Assembly: GCF_001562255.1 (NCBI RefSeq)
Contig: NZ_CP014301.1
Span: 3,658,001 to 3,722,000, forward strand
Source: Bosea sp. PAMC 26642
GTDB taxonomy: Bacteria; Pseudomonadota; Alphaproteobacteria; Rhizobiales; Beijerinckiaceae
Length of the DNA stretch: 64,000 bases
Reading direction: 5' to 3'
The position numbers were made by a program, and so were the translations under genes. The first letter of the stretch is position 1. Each line of letters starts with the position of its first letter. Below are positions 19,068-28,241 of the stretch, piece after piece. Below the pieces are notes generated by a model. It searched no databases. It saw only the letters and a program-made list of their open reading frames with translations, and had not been told where the DNA came from.

Positions 19068-20251
19068 CCACCGCCGCGACGACCACTCTGCCGCCGGACG
19101 GCGCTCCGCTGCCGCATACGGCCTCCACGGCTCCGTTCGAGCCCTATGCCGTCGATGCGATGACGCCCGAGCAGGAGCGGGTCTATCTCGCCTCGCAATG
19201 GCAGCTAATGTGGTGGAAGTTCCGCAAGCACCGGCTCGCGGTGATCTCCGGCATCGTCATCCTCGTGATCTACGCGATGGCCGCCTTCGCCGAATTCCTG
19301 GCCCCCTATCACTACACGACGCGCAACACCGACTTCATTCGCGCGCCCCGGCAGGCGGTCCACCTCTTCCACGAGGGCAGCCTCGTCGGTCCGTTCGTCT
19401 ACCCTTACGTCCAGCGCCTCAACATGGAGAACCTGAAGCGGGAATACGAAGTCGACACCACGCGGCCGCAGAAGTTGCGCTTCTTCTGCCGGGGCGATTC
19501 CTACGAGTTCTGGGGCCTGACCCCAGGGAATCTGCACCTGTTCTGCGCCCCTGAGGGAGGAACTGCCTTCCTGCTTGGGTCCGACCGGCTCGGCCGCGAC
19601 ATGCTCTCGCGCATTCTCTATGGCGGCCGCATCTCGCTCTCGATCGGCCTGCTCGGCGTCTTCGTCTCCTTCGTGCTCGGGGTCATCATCGGCGGCATTG
19701 CCGGCTATTATGGCGGCAAGGTCGATCTCGTCGTCCAGCGCCTGATCGAGATCGTGCAGTCTTTGCCCCATATCCCGCTCTGGTTGGCGCTGGCATCGAT
19801 CATGCCGCCCTCCTGGAGCCCGATTGTCGTCTATTTCGGCATCACGGTGATTCTGGGCCTGATGGACTGGACCGGGCTCGCCCGCGCGGTCCGCTCGAAG
19901 CTGCTGTCGCTGCGCGAGGAGGATTATGTCGTCGCAGCGCAACTGATGGGCGCAAAACCCGCCCGCATCATCGGCCTGCACCTGATCCCGGGCTTCATGA
20001 GCCACCTCATTGCCTCAGCCACGATCACCATCCCCAAGACGATCCTGGGCGAGACGGCGCTAAGCTTCCTGGGACTGGGCCTGCGCCCGCCGATCACCAG
20101 CTGGGGCGTGATGCTCAACGAGGCGCAGAACATCAACGTGGTGGCGCTCTATCCCTGGCTGCTCTATCCATGCGTTCCGGTGATCCTGATCATCCTGGCC
20201 TTCAACTTCCTCGGCGACGGCCTGCGCGATGCGGCCGACCCGTATCGCTGA
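19064..20251 (+). CDS. Oligopeptide-type ABC permease, DppC-like, with enlarged periplasmic loop
   Basis: A 395-residue permease of the DppC group. After the first helix (about residues 56-76) there is an unusually long non-membrane loop of about 100 residues that includes two cysteines (FFCRGDSYEF, HLFCAPEGG) before the usual LLGSDRLGRDMLSRILYGGR. The contact loop is DYVVAAQLMGAKPARII, and the C terminus ends FLGDGLRDAADPYR as expected. The start is a GTG at 19064 overlapping the DppB-like stop. Long loops of this kind occur in some family 5 systems; here it may shape docking of the large binding protein. Confidence 0.93.
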   Translation: MTTAATTTLPPDGAPLPHTASTAPFEPYAVDAMTPEQERVYLASQWQLMWWKFRKHRLAVISGIVILVIYAMAAFAEFLAPYHYTTRNTDFIRAPRQAVHLFHEGSLVGPFVYPYVQRLNMENLKREYEVDTTRPQKLRFFCRGDSYEFWGLTPGNLHLFCAPEGGTAFLLGSDRLGRDMLSRILYGGRISLSIGLLGVFVSFVLGVIIGGIAGYYGGKVDLVVQRLIEIVQSLPHIPLWLALASIMPPSWSPIVVYFGITVILGLMDWTGLARAVRSKLLSLREEDYVVAAQLMGAKPARIIGLHLIPGFMSHLIASATITIPKTILGETALSFLGLGLRPPITSWGVMLNEAQNINVVALYPWLLYPCVPVILIILAFNFLGDGLRDAADPYR

Positions 20252-20282
20252 GCGCCCTCGCCACCACGACGAACGCTGACCG

Positions 20283-21392
20283 GTGCGCATTGCCTTTCAC
20301 ACCACGCTGAACGATTTCGACGACGGCCGCATTTCCGGCGACCGGCGCATGGCGAGGCAGCTCGTGGCGGTGCTGCGACGGCTTGGCCATGAGGTCACGC
20401 CGCTTGCAGCGGCACGCACTTATATGCACGAGCCCGACGCCACCGACCTAGCCGCGAAACAGGAAGCAGCCACCTTGCAAGTCGAGGCGATGCTCGCGGG
20501 CTGGCACGACGGTTCGCAGGCCCCGAACCTCTGGTTCACCTATCACCACTATTACAAAGCGCCCGACCTGCTCGGACCGGCGATCACGCAGCGTCTCGGC
20601 ATTCCTTATGTCGTCGCGGAAGCCAGCGATTCCGCACGACGCGCGGAGGGCGAATGGGCGCAGCATGTCGCCCTCGCCCGAACGGGATTTCCAAAAGCCG
20701 CCGTGCATTTCTATTTCACCGAGCGTGACCGCAAGGGCGTGGAACCATGGTGCGGGCCAAAGACACGCTTCATCGCGCTACCGCCCTTCATCGACATCAC
20801 GAGCCTCCCGCAGCCGACCCGCGCTGAGCACCACGAGCCGCATCTCGTCGCGGTCGCGATGATGCGGCCGGGCAACAAGCATGAGAGCTACCAGTCGCTT
20901 GCACGCATCCTCGCGACGCTGGCGGATCGCCCCTGGCGCCTGACACTGATCGGCGACGGCGCGATGCGGAGAGACATCGAGGCGGATTTCGCGCAGTTCG
21001 CGCCGGGCCGCGTGACCTTCCGCGGCGTCCTCGACGCGGCTGCAATCGCGGCCATGCTCGCCGACGGCGATGTTTTCGTCTGGCCCGGCCTGCGCGAGGC
21101 CTATGGACTGGTCTATCTCGAAGCCCAGGCTGCGGGCCTCCCCGTCGTCGCCTTCGACAGCGGTGGTGTCCCGGCCACCGTCAAGCGCGGCATCACCGCC
21201 TTCCTCGAACCGTCCGGCGACGAGGCCGCTTTCGCCGGATCACTCCGCCGCCTCCTCGACGACGCGACGCTGCGCCGGCGGATGGGCGCGGCGGCCAGCA
21301 ACTTCGTCCGCACCGAGCGTGATTTCGGCCGGGCGCAGGAGATCGTCGCGCAGGGTCTCGCACTGGCCTGCGAAGCAAGGACCGAGGCATGA
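20283..21392 (+). CDS. GT4-type glycosyltransferase
   Basis: A 369-residue GT-B glycosyltransferase. The N-terminal acceptor half includes RISGDRRMARQLVAVLRRLGHEV; the C-terminal donor half has MRPGNKHESYQSLARILA, RLTLIGDGAMRRDI, and the nucleotide-sugar site LREAYGLVYLEAQAAGLPVVAFDSGG. Translation starts at GTG 20283. It overlaps the polysaccharide deacetylase gene by 4 bp and follows the transporter operon by 31 bp. The pairing with a deacetylase and a further glycosyltransferase suggests surface glycan work. Confidence 0.9.
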   Translation: MRIAFHTTLNDFDDGRISGDRRMARQLVAVLRRLGHEVTPLAAARTYMHEPDATDLAAKQEAATLQVEAMLAGWHDGSQAPNLWFTYHHYYKAPDLLGPAITQRLGIPYVVAEASDSARRAEGEWAQHVALARTGFPKAAVHFYFTERDRKGVEPWCGPKTRFIALPPFIDITSLPQPTRAEHHEPHLVAVAMMRPGNKHESYQSLARILATLADRPWRLTLIGDGAMRRDIEADFAQFAPGRVTFRGVLDAAAIAAMLADGDVFVWPGLREAYGLVYLEAQAAGLPVVAFDSGGVPATVKRGITAFLEPSGDEAAFAGSLRRLLDDATLRRRMGAAASNFVRTERDFGRAQEIVAQGLALACEARTEA

Positions 21393-22171
21393 CGGACGCG
21401 ATCTGGCAGCCGCTGTTTGCCGAACTCGACCGCTGGAGCGCGGCCGGCCGGACCGTCCGGCTCTGGCTGCGCGACGACGACGCCATCGCACCGAGCCCCG
21501 CTTTGACGCGGCTGGCACGCCTCAGCGAAACCTTCGACATCGCTATTCTGCTGGCCGTAATCCCGCTGCTGGCCCAACCCGCTCTGCCGCGCGAACTGCG
21601 CGCGATGCCGCGCCTTCTTCCCTGTCAGCATGGCTGCCGCCACAAGAACCACGCCCCTCCCGGCGGCAAGAAATCGGAATTCGGCCGCGACCGGCCGGAC
21701 ACCATCATTCGCGCTGACATCGCAGCAGCCCGGCAGCGGCTGGACGACCTCTTCGGCCCAGCCCGGCTGCCCGTCTTCGTGCCGCCCTGGAACCGGATCG
21801 ACCCGGCGGTCGCCGCAGCGCTGCCGGCACTGGGCTTCACCGGCCTGTCCTGCTTCCGCGATTTCACGCTCGGTGCGACTGGCGGACCCGTCCTCGCCAA
21901 CACCCATATCGACGTCATGGACTGGCAAGGCGGGCGCATCGGGCGGCAGGCACCGGAGGTGATTACGGAAATCTGCGCCACACTCGCAGCAAGACGCCAG
22001 GATAGCACCGACGACCGGCTCGGTGTCCTGCTGCATCACCGCGACCACGACGATACTGTCTGGAATTTCCTCGACGGGGTGCTGAGAGTGATCCGAGATC
22101 ACCGGGCCATAGCGCTGACCGATCCGCAAGATTTGTTTCCACCAGCCGAGACTATGGCGACTGGCTCGTAG
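21389..22171 (+). CDS. Polysaccharide deacetylase family protein
   Basis: The 260-residue protein carries the carbohydrate esterase 4-like pattern: the metal/base aspartates in LWLRDDDAIAPS, the histidine motif CQHGCRHKNHAP, FVPPWNRI, and LLHHRDHDD near the C terminus. The fold normally removes N- or O-acetyl groups from sugars with a divalent metal. No signal peptide is visible, so it would act on a cytoplasmic substrate. It is translationally coupled to the preceding glycosyltransferase, which suggests the two act on the same intermediate. Confidence 0.85.
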   Translation: MTDAIWQPLFAELDRWSAAGRTVRLWLRDDDAIAPSPALTRLARLSETFDIAILLAVIPLLAQPALPRELRAMPRLLPCQHGCRHKNHAPPGGKKSEFGRDRPDTIIRADIAAARQRLDDLFGPARLPVFVPPWNRIDPAVAAALPALGFTGLSCFRDFTLGATGGPVLANTHIDVMDWQGGRIGRQAPEVITEICATLAARRQDSTDDRLGVLLHHRDHDDTVWNFLDGVLRVIRDHRAIALTDPQDLFPPAETMATGS

Positions 22172-22307
22172 CGGCCGCAAAAGCAGCCGTTACCACTCGC
22201 GATGGGCTTGGATCGGCCCGCACGCCACGCTATGGTAACCATGCGTATTCCAAGGTGCACTCGTCCTCCAAGAGGCCGGCTGGCCCTTCCGCGGAGGTCG
22301 ACGCCAG

Positions 22308-23588
22308 ATGCCCTTCAATGTCGTCGATCTCGGCGCCGACCGCGCGCCGCGCAGCCCCCATGCGCCGCGCGTCCTGATCTACAGCCACGATACCTTCGGA
22401 CTCGGCCATATCCGGCGCTGCCGCGCGATCGCCAATTCGCTGGTCGCGAGTTACCCACATATATCAGTGATCATCGTCTCCGGCTCGTCGGTGATCTCGA
22501 GTTTCCAGTTCGGTGACGGCGTCGATTATGTCCGCATTCCCGGCGTCGAGAAGCAGAGCGACGGCCGCTACGGCCCCCACCATCTCAACCTCGATCTCAA
22601 CGACACGATCCGACTGCGCACCGACATCATCAAGCAGGTCGTGCTGTCCTTCGACCCCGACATCGTCATCGTCGACAAGGAGCCGGTCGGCCTGCGCGGC
22701 GAACTGGTGCCGTCGCTGGAGATCCTGAAGCGACGCGGCGCCCGCATCGTGCTCGGCCTGCGCGACGTGCTCGACGAGCCCGCCAAGCTGTACGAGGAAT
22801 GGCGCCAGAGCGGTGCGCTCGAGGCCCTGACCGGCATCTATGACGACATCTTCGTCTACGGTCTGGAGAACATCTACCAGCCTCTGGCGGGCCTGCCAGA
22901 CCAGCATCTCTTCGCCGACAAGGTCCGCTACACCGGCTATCTCAAGCGCGCCGTGCCGAGCCCGATGCCGCCCAACCGCTATCCGCGCATCACCAAGGGA
23001 CCGTTCATCCTGGTGACGCCGGGCGGCGGCGGCGATGGTGCGGGCGTCATCGACTGGGTGATCTCCGCCTATGAGGCCGACCCGACCATCCCTTTGCCTG
23101 CGCTGATCGTCTTCGGACCCTTCATGTCGCGCGAGCGCCGCAAGGAGTTCGCCGAGCGCATCGCCAAGCAGCCGAAGCTGGAAAGTCTCGGCTTCGAGCC
23201 CCGTCTCGAACTGCTGATGAACCGGGCTCATTGCGTCGTCGCCATGGGCGGCTACAACACCTTCTGTGAGATCCTCTCCTTCGACAAGCCGGCCCTGATC
23301 GTGCCGCGCGTCAAGCCGCGGCTCGAACAGGCGATCCGCGCCGAGCGCGCCGACGAGCTCCGCCTGATCGACGTGCTGCATGATCCGGCGCAGAATGACG
23401 AAGGCGAGCGCGATCCCCATGTCATGGCCGCGGCGCTGCACACCTTGCCGAAGCGCGTACCGCCCTCGCAGGCCTTCGTGCCGAACTTGCTCGACGGCCT
23501 ACCCGCGATCAACCGCGCGCTCGCCGACGACCTATCAATGCCCGTGCGCAGCCGGGCCCTGGCGCAAAACGCAGCGCTCGGAAGCTGA
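22308..23588 (+). CDS. MurG/GT28-like glycosyltransferase
   Basis: A 426-residue GT-B protein of the same family as the gene at 4643-5869. The N-terminal loop reads DTFGLGHIRRCRAIANSL, the interdomain linker RYTGYLKRA, and the donor-half loop FILVTPGGGGDGAG followed by AMGGYNTFCEILSFDKPALIVPRVKPRLEQAIRA. It lacks the repeat-derived insert carried by its relative. It follows the deacetylase gene after 136 bp, a gap in which I see no clear motif. It probably completes the second glycan group of the locus. Confidence 0.87.
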   Translation: MPFNVVDLGADRAPRSPHAPRVLIYSHDTFGLGHIRRCRAIANSLVASYPHISVIIVSGSSVISSFQFGDGVDYVRIPGVEKQSDGRYGPHHLNLDLNDTIRLRTDIIKQVVLSFDPDIVIVDKEPVGLRGELVPSLEILKRRGARIVLGLRDVLDEPAKLYEEWRQSGALEALTGIYDDIFVYGLENIYQPLAGLPDQHLFADKVRYTGYLKRAVPSPMPPNRYPRITKGPFILVTPGGGGDGAGVIDWVISAYEADPTIPLPALIVFGPFMSRERRKEFAERIAKQPKLESLGFEPRLELLMNRAHCVVAMGGYNTFCEILSFDKPALIVPRVKPRLEQAIRAERADELRLIDVLHDPAQNDEGERDPHVMAAALHTLPKRVPPSQAFVPNLLDGLPAINRALADDLSMPVRSRALAQNAALGS

Positions 23589-23702
23589 GGGCGCGGCCGC
23601 AGGCACAACCGCGGCCACATGGACAACGAAGAATAATCTCCTCAATATATCACGGAGACGATGCGACCCTGTCGCAGGCGCCCTGTCGGACGGGAGATTT
23701 TC

Positions 23703-24941
23703 GTGACGGCCCTTCATTTCAAGAATTTTGCTCTGCTCGAGCCCGACCATGGCGAGCGCCGTATGGGTTACGAACTTCTCGTCGAAGGACAGACCATCCG
23801 AGAACTCTCCGAGACGCCGATCAAGGCCGGCAAGGCCGACGTGATCGATTGCGGCGGGCGCACGCTGATGCCGGGGCTGATCGACAGCCACGTCCATGTC
23901 TTCCTCTCCGAGGTCTACATCCGCTCGCTGGAGAGCATGCCGCTGACCCTGATGACGGCGCGTGCGATCGGGCTGATGAAGGGCATGATCGACCGCGGCT
24001 TCACAACGGTGCGCGACACCGGCGGCGCCGACTGGGGCATTAAGGAGGCGGTCGACAAGGGTGATGTCGCCGCCGCGCCACGCCTGTTCATCGCCGGTGC
24101 CGCGATCGGCCCGACCGGCGGCCATAGCGACCCGCGCCGCCGCACCGATTTCGGCGCCCGCTGCCATTGCTGCAACGCGATGGCCTATACGATGAACGTC
24201 TCCGACGGCGTCTCCTCGGTGAAGAAGTCGGTCCGCGAGCAGATGCGGCTCGGCGCCGACCATATCAAGATCATGATGTCGGGCGGCGTCGCCTCGCCCT
24301 ACGACCCGCTCGACTCGATGCAGTTCAGCGTCGACGAGGTCCAGACGGCCGTCGAGGAGGCAAAGGCTTTCGGCCGCTATGTCTGCGCCCATGCCTATAC
24401 GCCCGAGGCCATCACGCGGGCTGCCCAATGCGGCGTCCGCGCGATCGAGCATGGAAACCTTATCGACGACGCCTCGGCCAAGCTGATGGCCGAGAACAAC
24501 ATGTTCCTGACCGCCAATCTCGTCGCCTATTACGCGATGAAGGAGCGCGCTTCCGAATTCGGCATGACCGGCGACATGCTCGCCAAGAACGACCTCGTCA
24601 TCGACGGCGGCCTGCGCTCGCTGGAAATCTGCAAGCGTGCCGGCGTGCCCGTCGCCTATGGCTCCGACCTGCTCGGCCAGCTCCAGGTCGAGCAGTCGCG
24701 CGAGTTCCTGCTGCGCCGCGAGGTCCTCTCCCCGATCGAGATCATCCGCTCGGCCACGACGATCGGAGCCCAGTTGCTCCGCATGGAAGGCAAGCTTGGC
24801 ACGCTCCGTGCTGGGGCCTTCGCCGACATGATCCTGATCGATGGCGATCCGCTGACGGACCTTGGCCTGTTCCAGGGCCAGGGCAAGCATCTGGCGATGA
24901 TCATGAAGGGCGGCGCGTTCCACAAGAACACGCTGCATTAA
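23703..24941 (+). CDS. Metal-dependent amidohydrolase (imidazolonepropionase/prolidase-like)
   Basis: The 412-residue protein belongs to the amidohydrolase superfamily: metal ligands in LIDSHVHVF, a conserved Lys in HIKIMMSGG, histidines in VCAHAYT and IEHGN, and the Asp in VAYGSDLLG. Relatives hydrolyse Xaa-Pro-type dipeptides or cyclic amides. I chose the GTG at 23703, preceded by gggag 6 bp upstream and matching the N-terminal beta strand TALHFKNFALLE; the upstream codons are not family-like. The polyamine-type ABC transporter follows, so the enzyme may act on the imported compound. Confidence 0.88.
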   Translation: MTALHFKNFALLEPDHGERRMGYELLVEGQTIRELSETPIKAGKADVIDCGGRTLMPGLIDSHVHVFLSEVYIRSLESMPLTLMTARAIGLMKGMIDRGFTTVRDTGGADWGIKEAVDKGDVAAAPRLFIAGAAIGPTGGHSDPRRRTDFGARCHCCNAMAYTMNVSDGVSSVKKSVREQMRLGADHIKIMMSGGVASPYDPLDSMQFSVDEVQTAVEEAKAFGRYVCAHAYTPEAITRAAQCGVRAIEHGNLIDDASAKLMAENNMFLTANLVAYYAMKERASEFGMTGDMLAKNDLVIDGGLRSLEICKRAGVPVAYGSDLLGQLQVEQSREFLLRREVLSPIEIIRSATTIGAQLLRMEGKLGTLRAGAFADMILIDGDPLTDLGLFQGQGKHLAMIMKGGAFHKNTLH

Positions 24942-24970
24942 GGGATTCGAGTTCTGCCATGGAAACACGC

Positions 24971-25080
24971 CCTCATCCCGGACAAGCGGTGCAGCCGCGC
25001 AGATCCGGGATCCATCCTGGAGCACAGAATTGCGCGATGATGGATCCCGGATCTCCGCTTCTCTGCGTCCGGGATGACGG
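24971..25080. repeat. Palindromic repeat, 'gtcatcccggac' family
   Basis: Inverted arms begin ctcatcccggac and end gtccgggatgacgg, with an inner gatccgggatcca / tggatcccggatc pair. Related copies lie at about 34302, 38609, 41912 and 57421, with a half copy near 61232. This copy fills the gap between the amidohydrolase and transporter genes. Confidence 0.85.
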
Positions 25081-25110
25081 CGTTTGGTGTAGCGTGGATG
25101 GGGAAGCGGC

Positions 25111-25929
25111 ATGACCGCCGCCGCTCGCCCGAGCTTCGGACGCATCGCGCTGAACGGCGCGGCGGGGTTGTCGCTGCTGTTCATCCTGTTGCCGCTGATC
25201 TTCGTCACCTGGCTCGCCTTCTTCCGGCAGGAGATCCCGTCCTTCCCACCCGAAGGCTATTCGCTGAAATGGTTCGCGGCTGCCGCCAACAACAAGCCCT
25301 TCATCGACGGCTTCATCCTCAGCCTGCAGGTTGGCGTGATCGCGACGCTGATCGGGCTTGCGCTCGGCGTACCGGCGAGCCTGGCCCTGGTCCGCCACCG
25401 CATCGTGCTCGGTCCGGCCGTCAACACGCTGCTGCTGCTGCCGCTGGTGATGCCGGGCATCGTGCTCGGCACGGCGAGCTACGTCTTCCAGATCGAGACC
25501 GAGATCGCCACCGGCCTGCCGGTGATGGGCTCGCTCGGCGGGCTCATCGCCGCCCATACCCTGGTGGTCATCCCCTGGGTCGTGCGTCTCGTCACGGCGA
25601 GCCTCGTCGGCTTCGACCGCACGATCGAGGAAGCCGCCCAGAACCTCGGCGCCGGCCCCCTCACCACCTTTTGGCGCGTGACCCTGCCGAGCATCCGGCC
25701 GGGCCTGGTCGCGGCCGGCCTGTTCGGCTTCGTCACCTCCTTCGGCAATCTGGAGATGAGCCTGTTCCTGGTCGGACCGGGCCGGACCACCTTGCCGATC
25801 GCGATCCTGCAATATCTCGAATGGAAGATCGATCCCACGGTGGCCGCGGCCTCCCTGATCCAGATCGTCCTGATCGGCGTGGCGATGGTCGTCACGGATC
25901 GTTACGTCAAGCTGAGCCGGGTGGTCTGA
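25111..25929 (+). CDS. Polyamine-type ABC permease, PotC-like
   Basis: A 272-residue permease with six predicted helices (first at about 15-36) and the BPD_transp_1 contact loop TIEEAAQNLGAGPLTTFWRVTLP. The PotC-like N terminus includes WLAFFRQEIPSFPPEGYSLKWF. It partners the PotB-like permease encoded at 28242. It is the first transporter gene and is followed after 21 bp by the ATPase. Confidence 0.92.
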   Translation: MTAAARPSFGRIALNGAAGLSLLFILLPLIFVTWLAFFRQEIPSFPPEGYSLKWFAAAANNKPFIDGFILSLQVGVIATLIGLALGVPASLALVRHRIVLGPAVNTLLLLPLVMPGIVLGTASYVFQIETEIATGLPVMGSLGGLIAAHTLVVIPWVVRLVTASLVGFDRTIEEAAQNLGAGPLTTFWRVTLPSIRPGLVAAGLFGFVTSFGNLEMSLFLVGPGRTTLPIAILQYLEWKIDPTVAAASLIQIVLIGVAMVVTDRYVKLSRVV

Positions 25930-25950
25930 AACGATGGCAAGGCTTTAACC

Positions 25951-27009
25951 ATGGCAAGGCTTTCGATCGAGCATCTCCGCAAGAGCTATGGCGACCTCAC
26001 CGTCGTCGACGACGTCACCATCGACATTGCAGACGGCGAGTTCCTCGTGCTGCTCGGCCCCTCGGGCTGCGGCAAGACCACGACCTTGCGCATGGTTGCG
26101 GGCTTCATCCCGCCCAGCGCCGGCAAGCTCACCATCGGCGCCCGCGACGTCACCGGCCTGCCGCCCTGGAAGCGCGATTGCGGCCTCGTCTTTCAGAGCT
26201 ATGCGCTCTTTCCTCATATGAGCGTCGCCGAGAACGTCGCCTTCGGGCTGGAGATGCGCAAGGTGCCGCAGGCCGAACGCGCCGTCCGCGTGGCCGAGGC
26301 GCTTCGTCTGGTGCAGTTGACCGGCCTCGACGGGCGCTATCCGCGCCAACTGTCGGGCGGCCAGCAGCAGCGCGTGGCGCTGGCGCGCGCGCTCGCCATG
26401 GAGCCCGACGTGCTCCTGCTCGACGAACCGCTCTCCAACCTCGACGCCAAGCTCCGTCAGGAGGTCCGCGTCGAAATCCGCGATCTCCAGCGCAAGCTCG
26501 GCCTGACCACGATCATGGTCACCCACGACCAGGAGGAGGCCCTGACCATGGCCGACCGTCTCGTCGTCATGGAAAAGGGCAAGGTCCGCCAGATCGGCAC
26601 CCAGCGCGAACTCTACGAGAAGCCGGCCGATCGCTTCGTCGCCGGCTTCATCGGCCGCAGCGCCTTCCTCGACGGCGAGATTGCGACGCCCGGCCGCTTC
26701 CGCACCCAAGGCGGTCTCGACATCGCCTGCACGGCAGCGACCGGCACCGGCCCGGCGACGCTTGCTTTGCGGCCGGAGCGGATCGCGATCGGCGGCGAGG
26801 CGGACGGCCTGCCCAACCGCTACGACGCGAGAGTCGAACACGCCTCCTATCTCGGCGCACTGCTCGACATCGATGTCAGCCTGTCCGAGCATGACCGGAT
26901 GCTGCTGCAGATCCCGAACCGGGCCGGCTACGCCGAGCCCGCGCCGGGCGACACCATCGCGATCGGCTGGGCCCAGGATGCCGGGCTCGTCTATCCGCGC
27001 GAAGCATGA
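25951..27009 (+). CDS. Polyamine-type ABC ATPase, PotA-like
   Basis: A 352-residue ATPase with intact Walker [11 protein letters not shown]-loop [12 protein letters not shown], signature [15 protein letters not shown], Walker [12 protein letters not shown] and switch MVTHDQEEA, followed by a TOBE-type C-terminal domain ([22 protein letters not shown]). The start region is duplicated: atggcaaggcttt occurs at 25933 followed by TAA and again at 25951, so a four-codon mini-ORF (MARL, stop) precedes the gene. Confidence 0.94.
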   Translation: MARLSIEHLRKSYGDLTVVDDVTIDIADGEFLVLLGPSGCGKTTTLRMVAGFIPPSAGKLTIGARDVTGLPPWKRDCGLVFQSYALFPHMSVAENVAFGLEMRKVPQAERAVRVAEALRLVQLTGLDGRYPRQLSGGQQQRVALARALAMEPDVLLLDEPLSNLDAKLRQEVRVEIRDLQRKLGLTTIMVTHDQEEALTMADRLVVMEKGKVRQIGTQRELYEKPADRFVAGFIGRSAFLDGEIATPGRFRTQGGLDIACTAATGTGPATLALRPERIAIGGEADGLPNRYDARVEHASYLGALLDIDVSLSEHDRMLLQIPNRAGYAEPAPGDTIAIGWAQDAGLVYPREA

Positions 27010-27044
27010 CGCTCGATCGGGCGTCCAATCAGGGGAGAACCACC

Positions 27045-28091
27045 ATGACATCCATTCACAGGCGCAATCTGCTCAAGGGCGCGGCCGCCGCGACGCTGCT
27101 TCCGACGCTCGGTGGGGCCGCATCGGCACAGGCGGCCGGCAAGGTCGTGGTCGGCACCTGGGGCGGCGACTACGCCCGGCTGCTGAACAAGAACATCGAC
27201 GAGCCGATCCTCAAGCCCAAGGGTCTGGAGATCGTTCAGGATCAGGCCGGCGACGCTCCGCGCCGCGCCAAGATGGTCGCCGAGCGCCGCCTGCCGCGCG
27301 GCACGGTCGATATCCAGGGTCTCTCGGCCGCCAACATGTTCGAGATGAACGAGGCGGGCGTGATCGAGACGCTCGACTACAGCAAGATCCCCAACGCCAA
27401 GAACCTGCTGCCGGCGATGAAGTACCCCTACGGCGTCGGGCACATCTATTCCGGCAACGTCGTCATCTACAATCCCAAGCTGATCTCGCCGGCCCCGACC
27501 GGCTTCAAGGACTGGCTCGACCCCAAGCACGGCAACAAGATCGGCTTCATCGACATCCAGTACCAGTCGATCATGATCGCAGCCTCCATGGCCGCGACCG
27601 GCGGCAAGGACATGAACGATCTCGATAAGGCCAAGGAGGTCCTGATGGCCGTCAAGAAAGCCGGCGGCCGGGTCTACCCGACCAACGAAGCCTTCGCCGC
27701 CGCGATGAAGAACGAGGAGATCGGCATCAGCGCGATCTGGAAGGCCCGCGTCGTCCAGTGGCAGAACGCCGGCATTCCCTGCGAGGCCGTCTCTCCGGTC
27801 GAGGGCATCCCGGCCTATGTCTCGGGCTTCGTCATCCAGAAGAACGCGCCCAACAAGGACAATGCCTACGCTTACATGAACGCGATGCTGGAGAAGGCGC
27901 CGCAGGAGGCCTTCGCGGTCGACATGGGCTATAACGGCACCGTCACCGGCCTCAACGTCGCCCCCGACCTGCAGAAGCGCATCGGCTTCACGCCCGAAGA
28001 AGAGAAGACCCTGAAGGACCTCGACTACGCCTTCCTCGCCAAGAACGACTCGGCGATGAAGGAGTGGTGGGACAAGGTCTTCAAGGCGTGA
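27045..28091 (+). CDS. Polyamine-type periplasmic binding protein (family 1, PotD-like)
   Basis: The 348-residue protein has a Tat-like signal (HRRNLLKGAAAATLLPTL, cleavage near SAQA) and then the binding-protein core VVVGTWGGDYARLLNKNIDEP. The ATG at 27045 has a strong ribosome site (aggggagaa). Related proteins bind spermidine, putrescine or other small cationic or amide compounds; the adjoining amidohydrolase hints at an amide. It lies third in the operon, before a palindromic repeat that separates it from the last permease. Confidence 0.92.
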   Translation: MTSIHRRNLLKGAAAATLLPTLGGAASAQAAGKVVVGTWGGDYARLLNKNIDEPILKPKGLEIVQDQAGDAPRRAKMVAERRLPRGTVDIQGLSAANMFEMNEAGVIETLDYSKIPNAKNLLPAMKYPYGVGHIYSGNVVIYNPKLISPAPTGFKDWLDPKHGNKIGFIDIQYQSIMIAASMAATGGKDMNDLDKAKEVLMAVKKAGGRVYPTNEAFAAAMKNEEIGISAIWKARVVQWQNAGIPCEAVSPVEGIPAYVSGFVIQKNAPNKDNAYAYMNAMLEKAPQEAFAVDMGYNGTVTGLNVAPDLQKRIGFTPEEEKTLKDLDYAFLAKNDSAMKEWWDKVFKA

Positions 28092-28100
28092 TGCACATCT

Positions 28101-28229
28101 GTCATTCCGGGGCGCTGCGCAGCAGCGAACCCGGAACCCACGACCGGGCGAGACCTGGACCACCCGCGTCCGGACACGCTCGCCCGGTCGTGGGTTCCGG
28201 GTTCATCGCTGCGCGATGCCCCGGATGAC
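28101..28229. repeat. Palindromic repeat inside the ABC transporter operon
   Basis: Perfect 23-bp inverted arms lie at 28130-28152 and 28179-28201 (cccggaacccacgaccgggc, then gag), flanked by a looser outer pair (gtcattccggggcgctgcgc / gatgccccggatgac). Transcribed, it would form a long stable hairpin between the binding-protein and permease genes. Its sequence differs from the gtcatcccggac family. Confidence 0.85.
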
Positions 28230-28241
28230 AAGGGTGCGGCC

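Noticed and set aside
23535..25208. 557-codon leftward frame opposite the amidohydrolase
   Set aside because: Antisense shadow; low-complexity His/Arg/Gly-rich with no recognisable motif.
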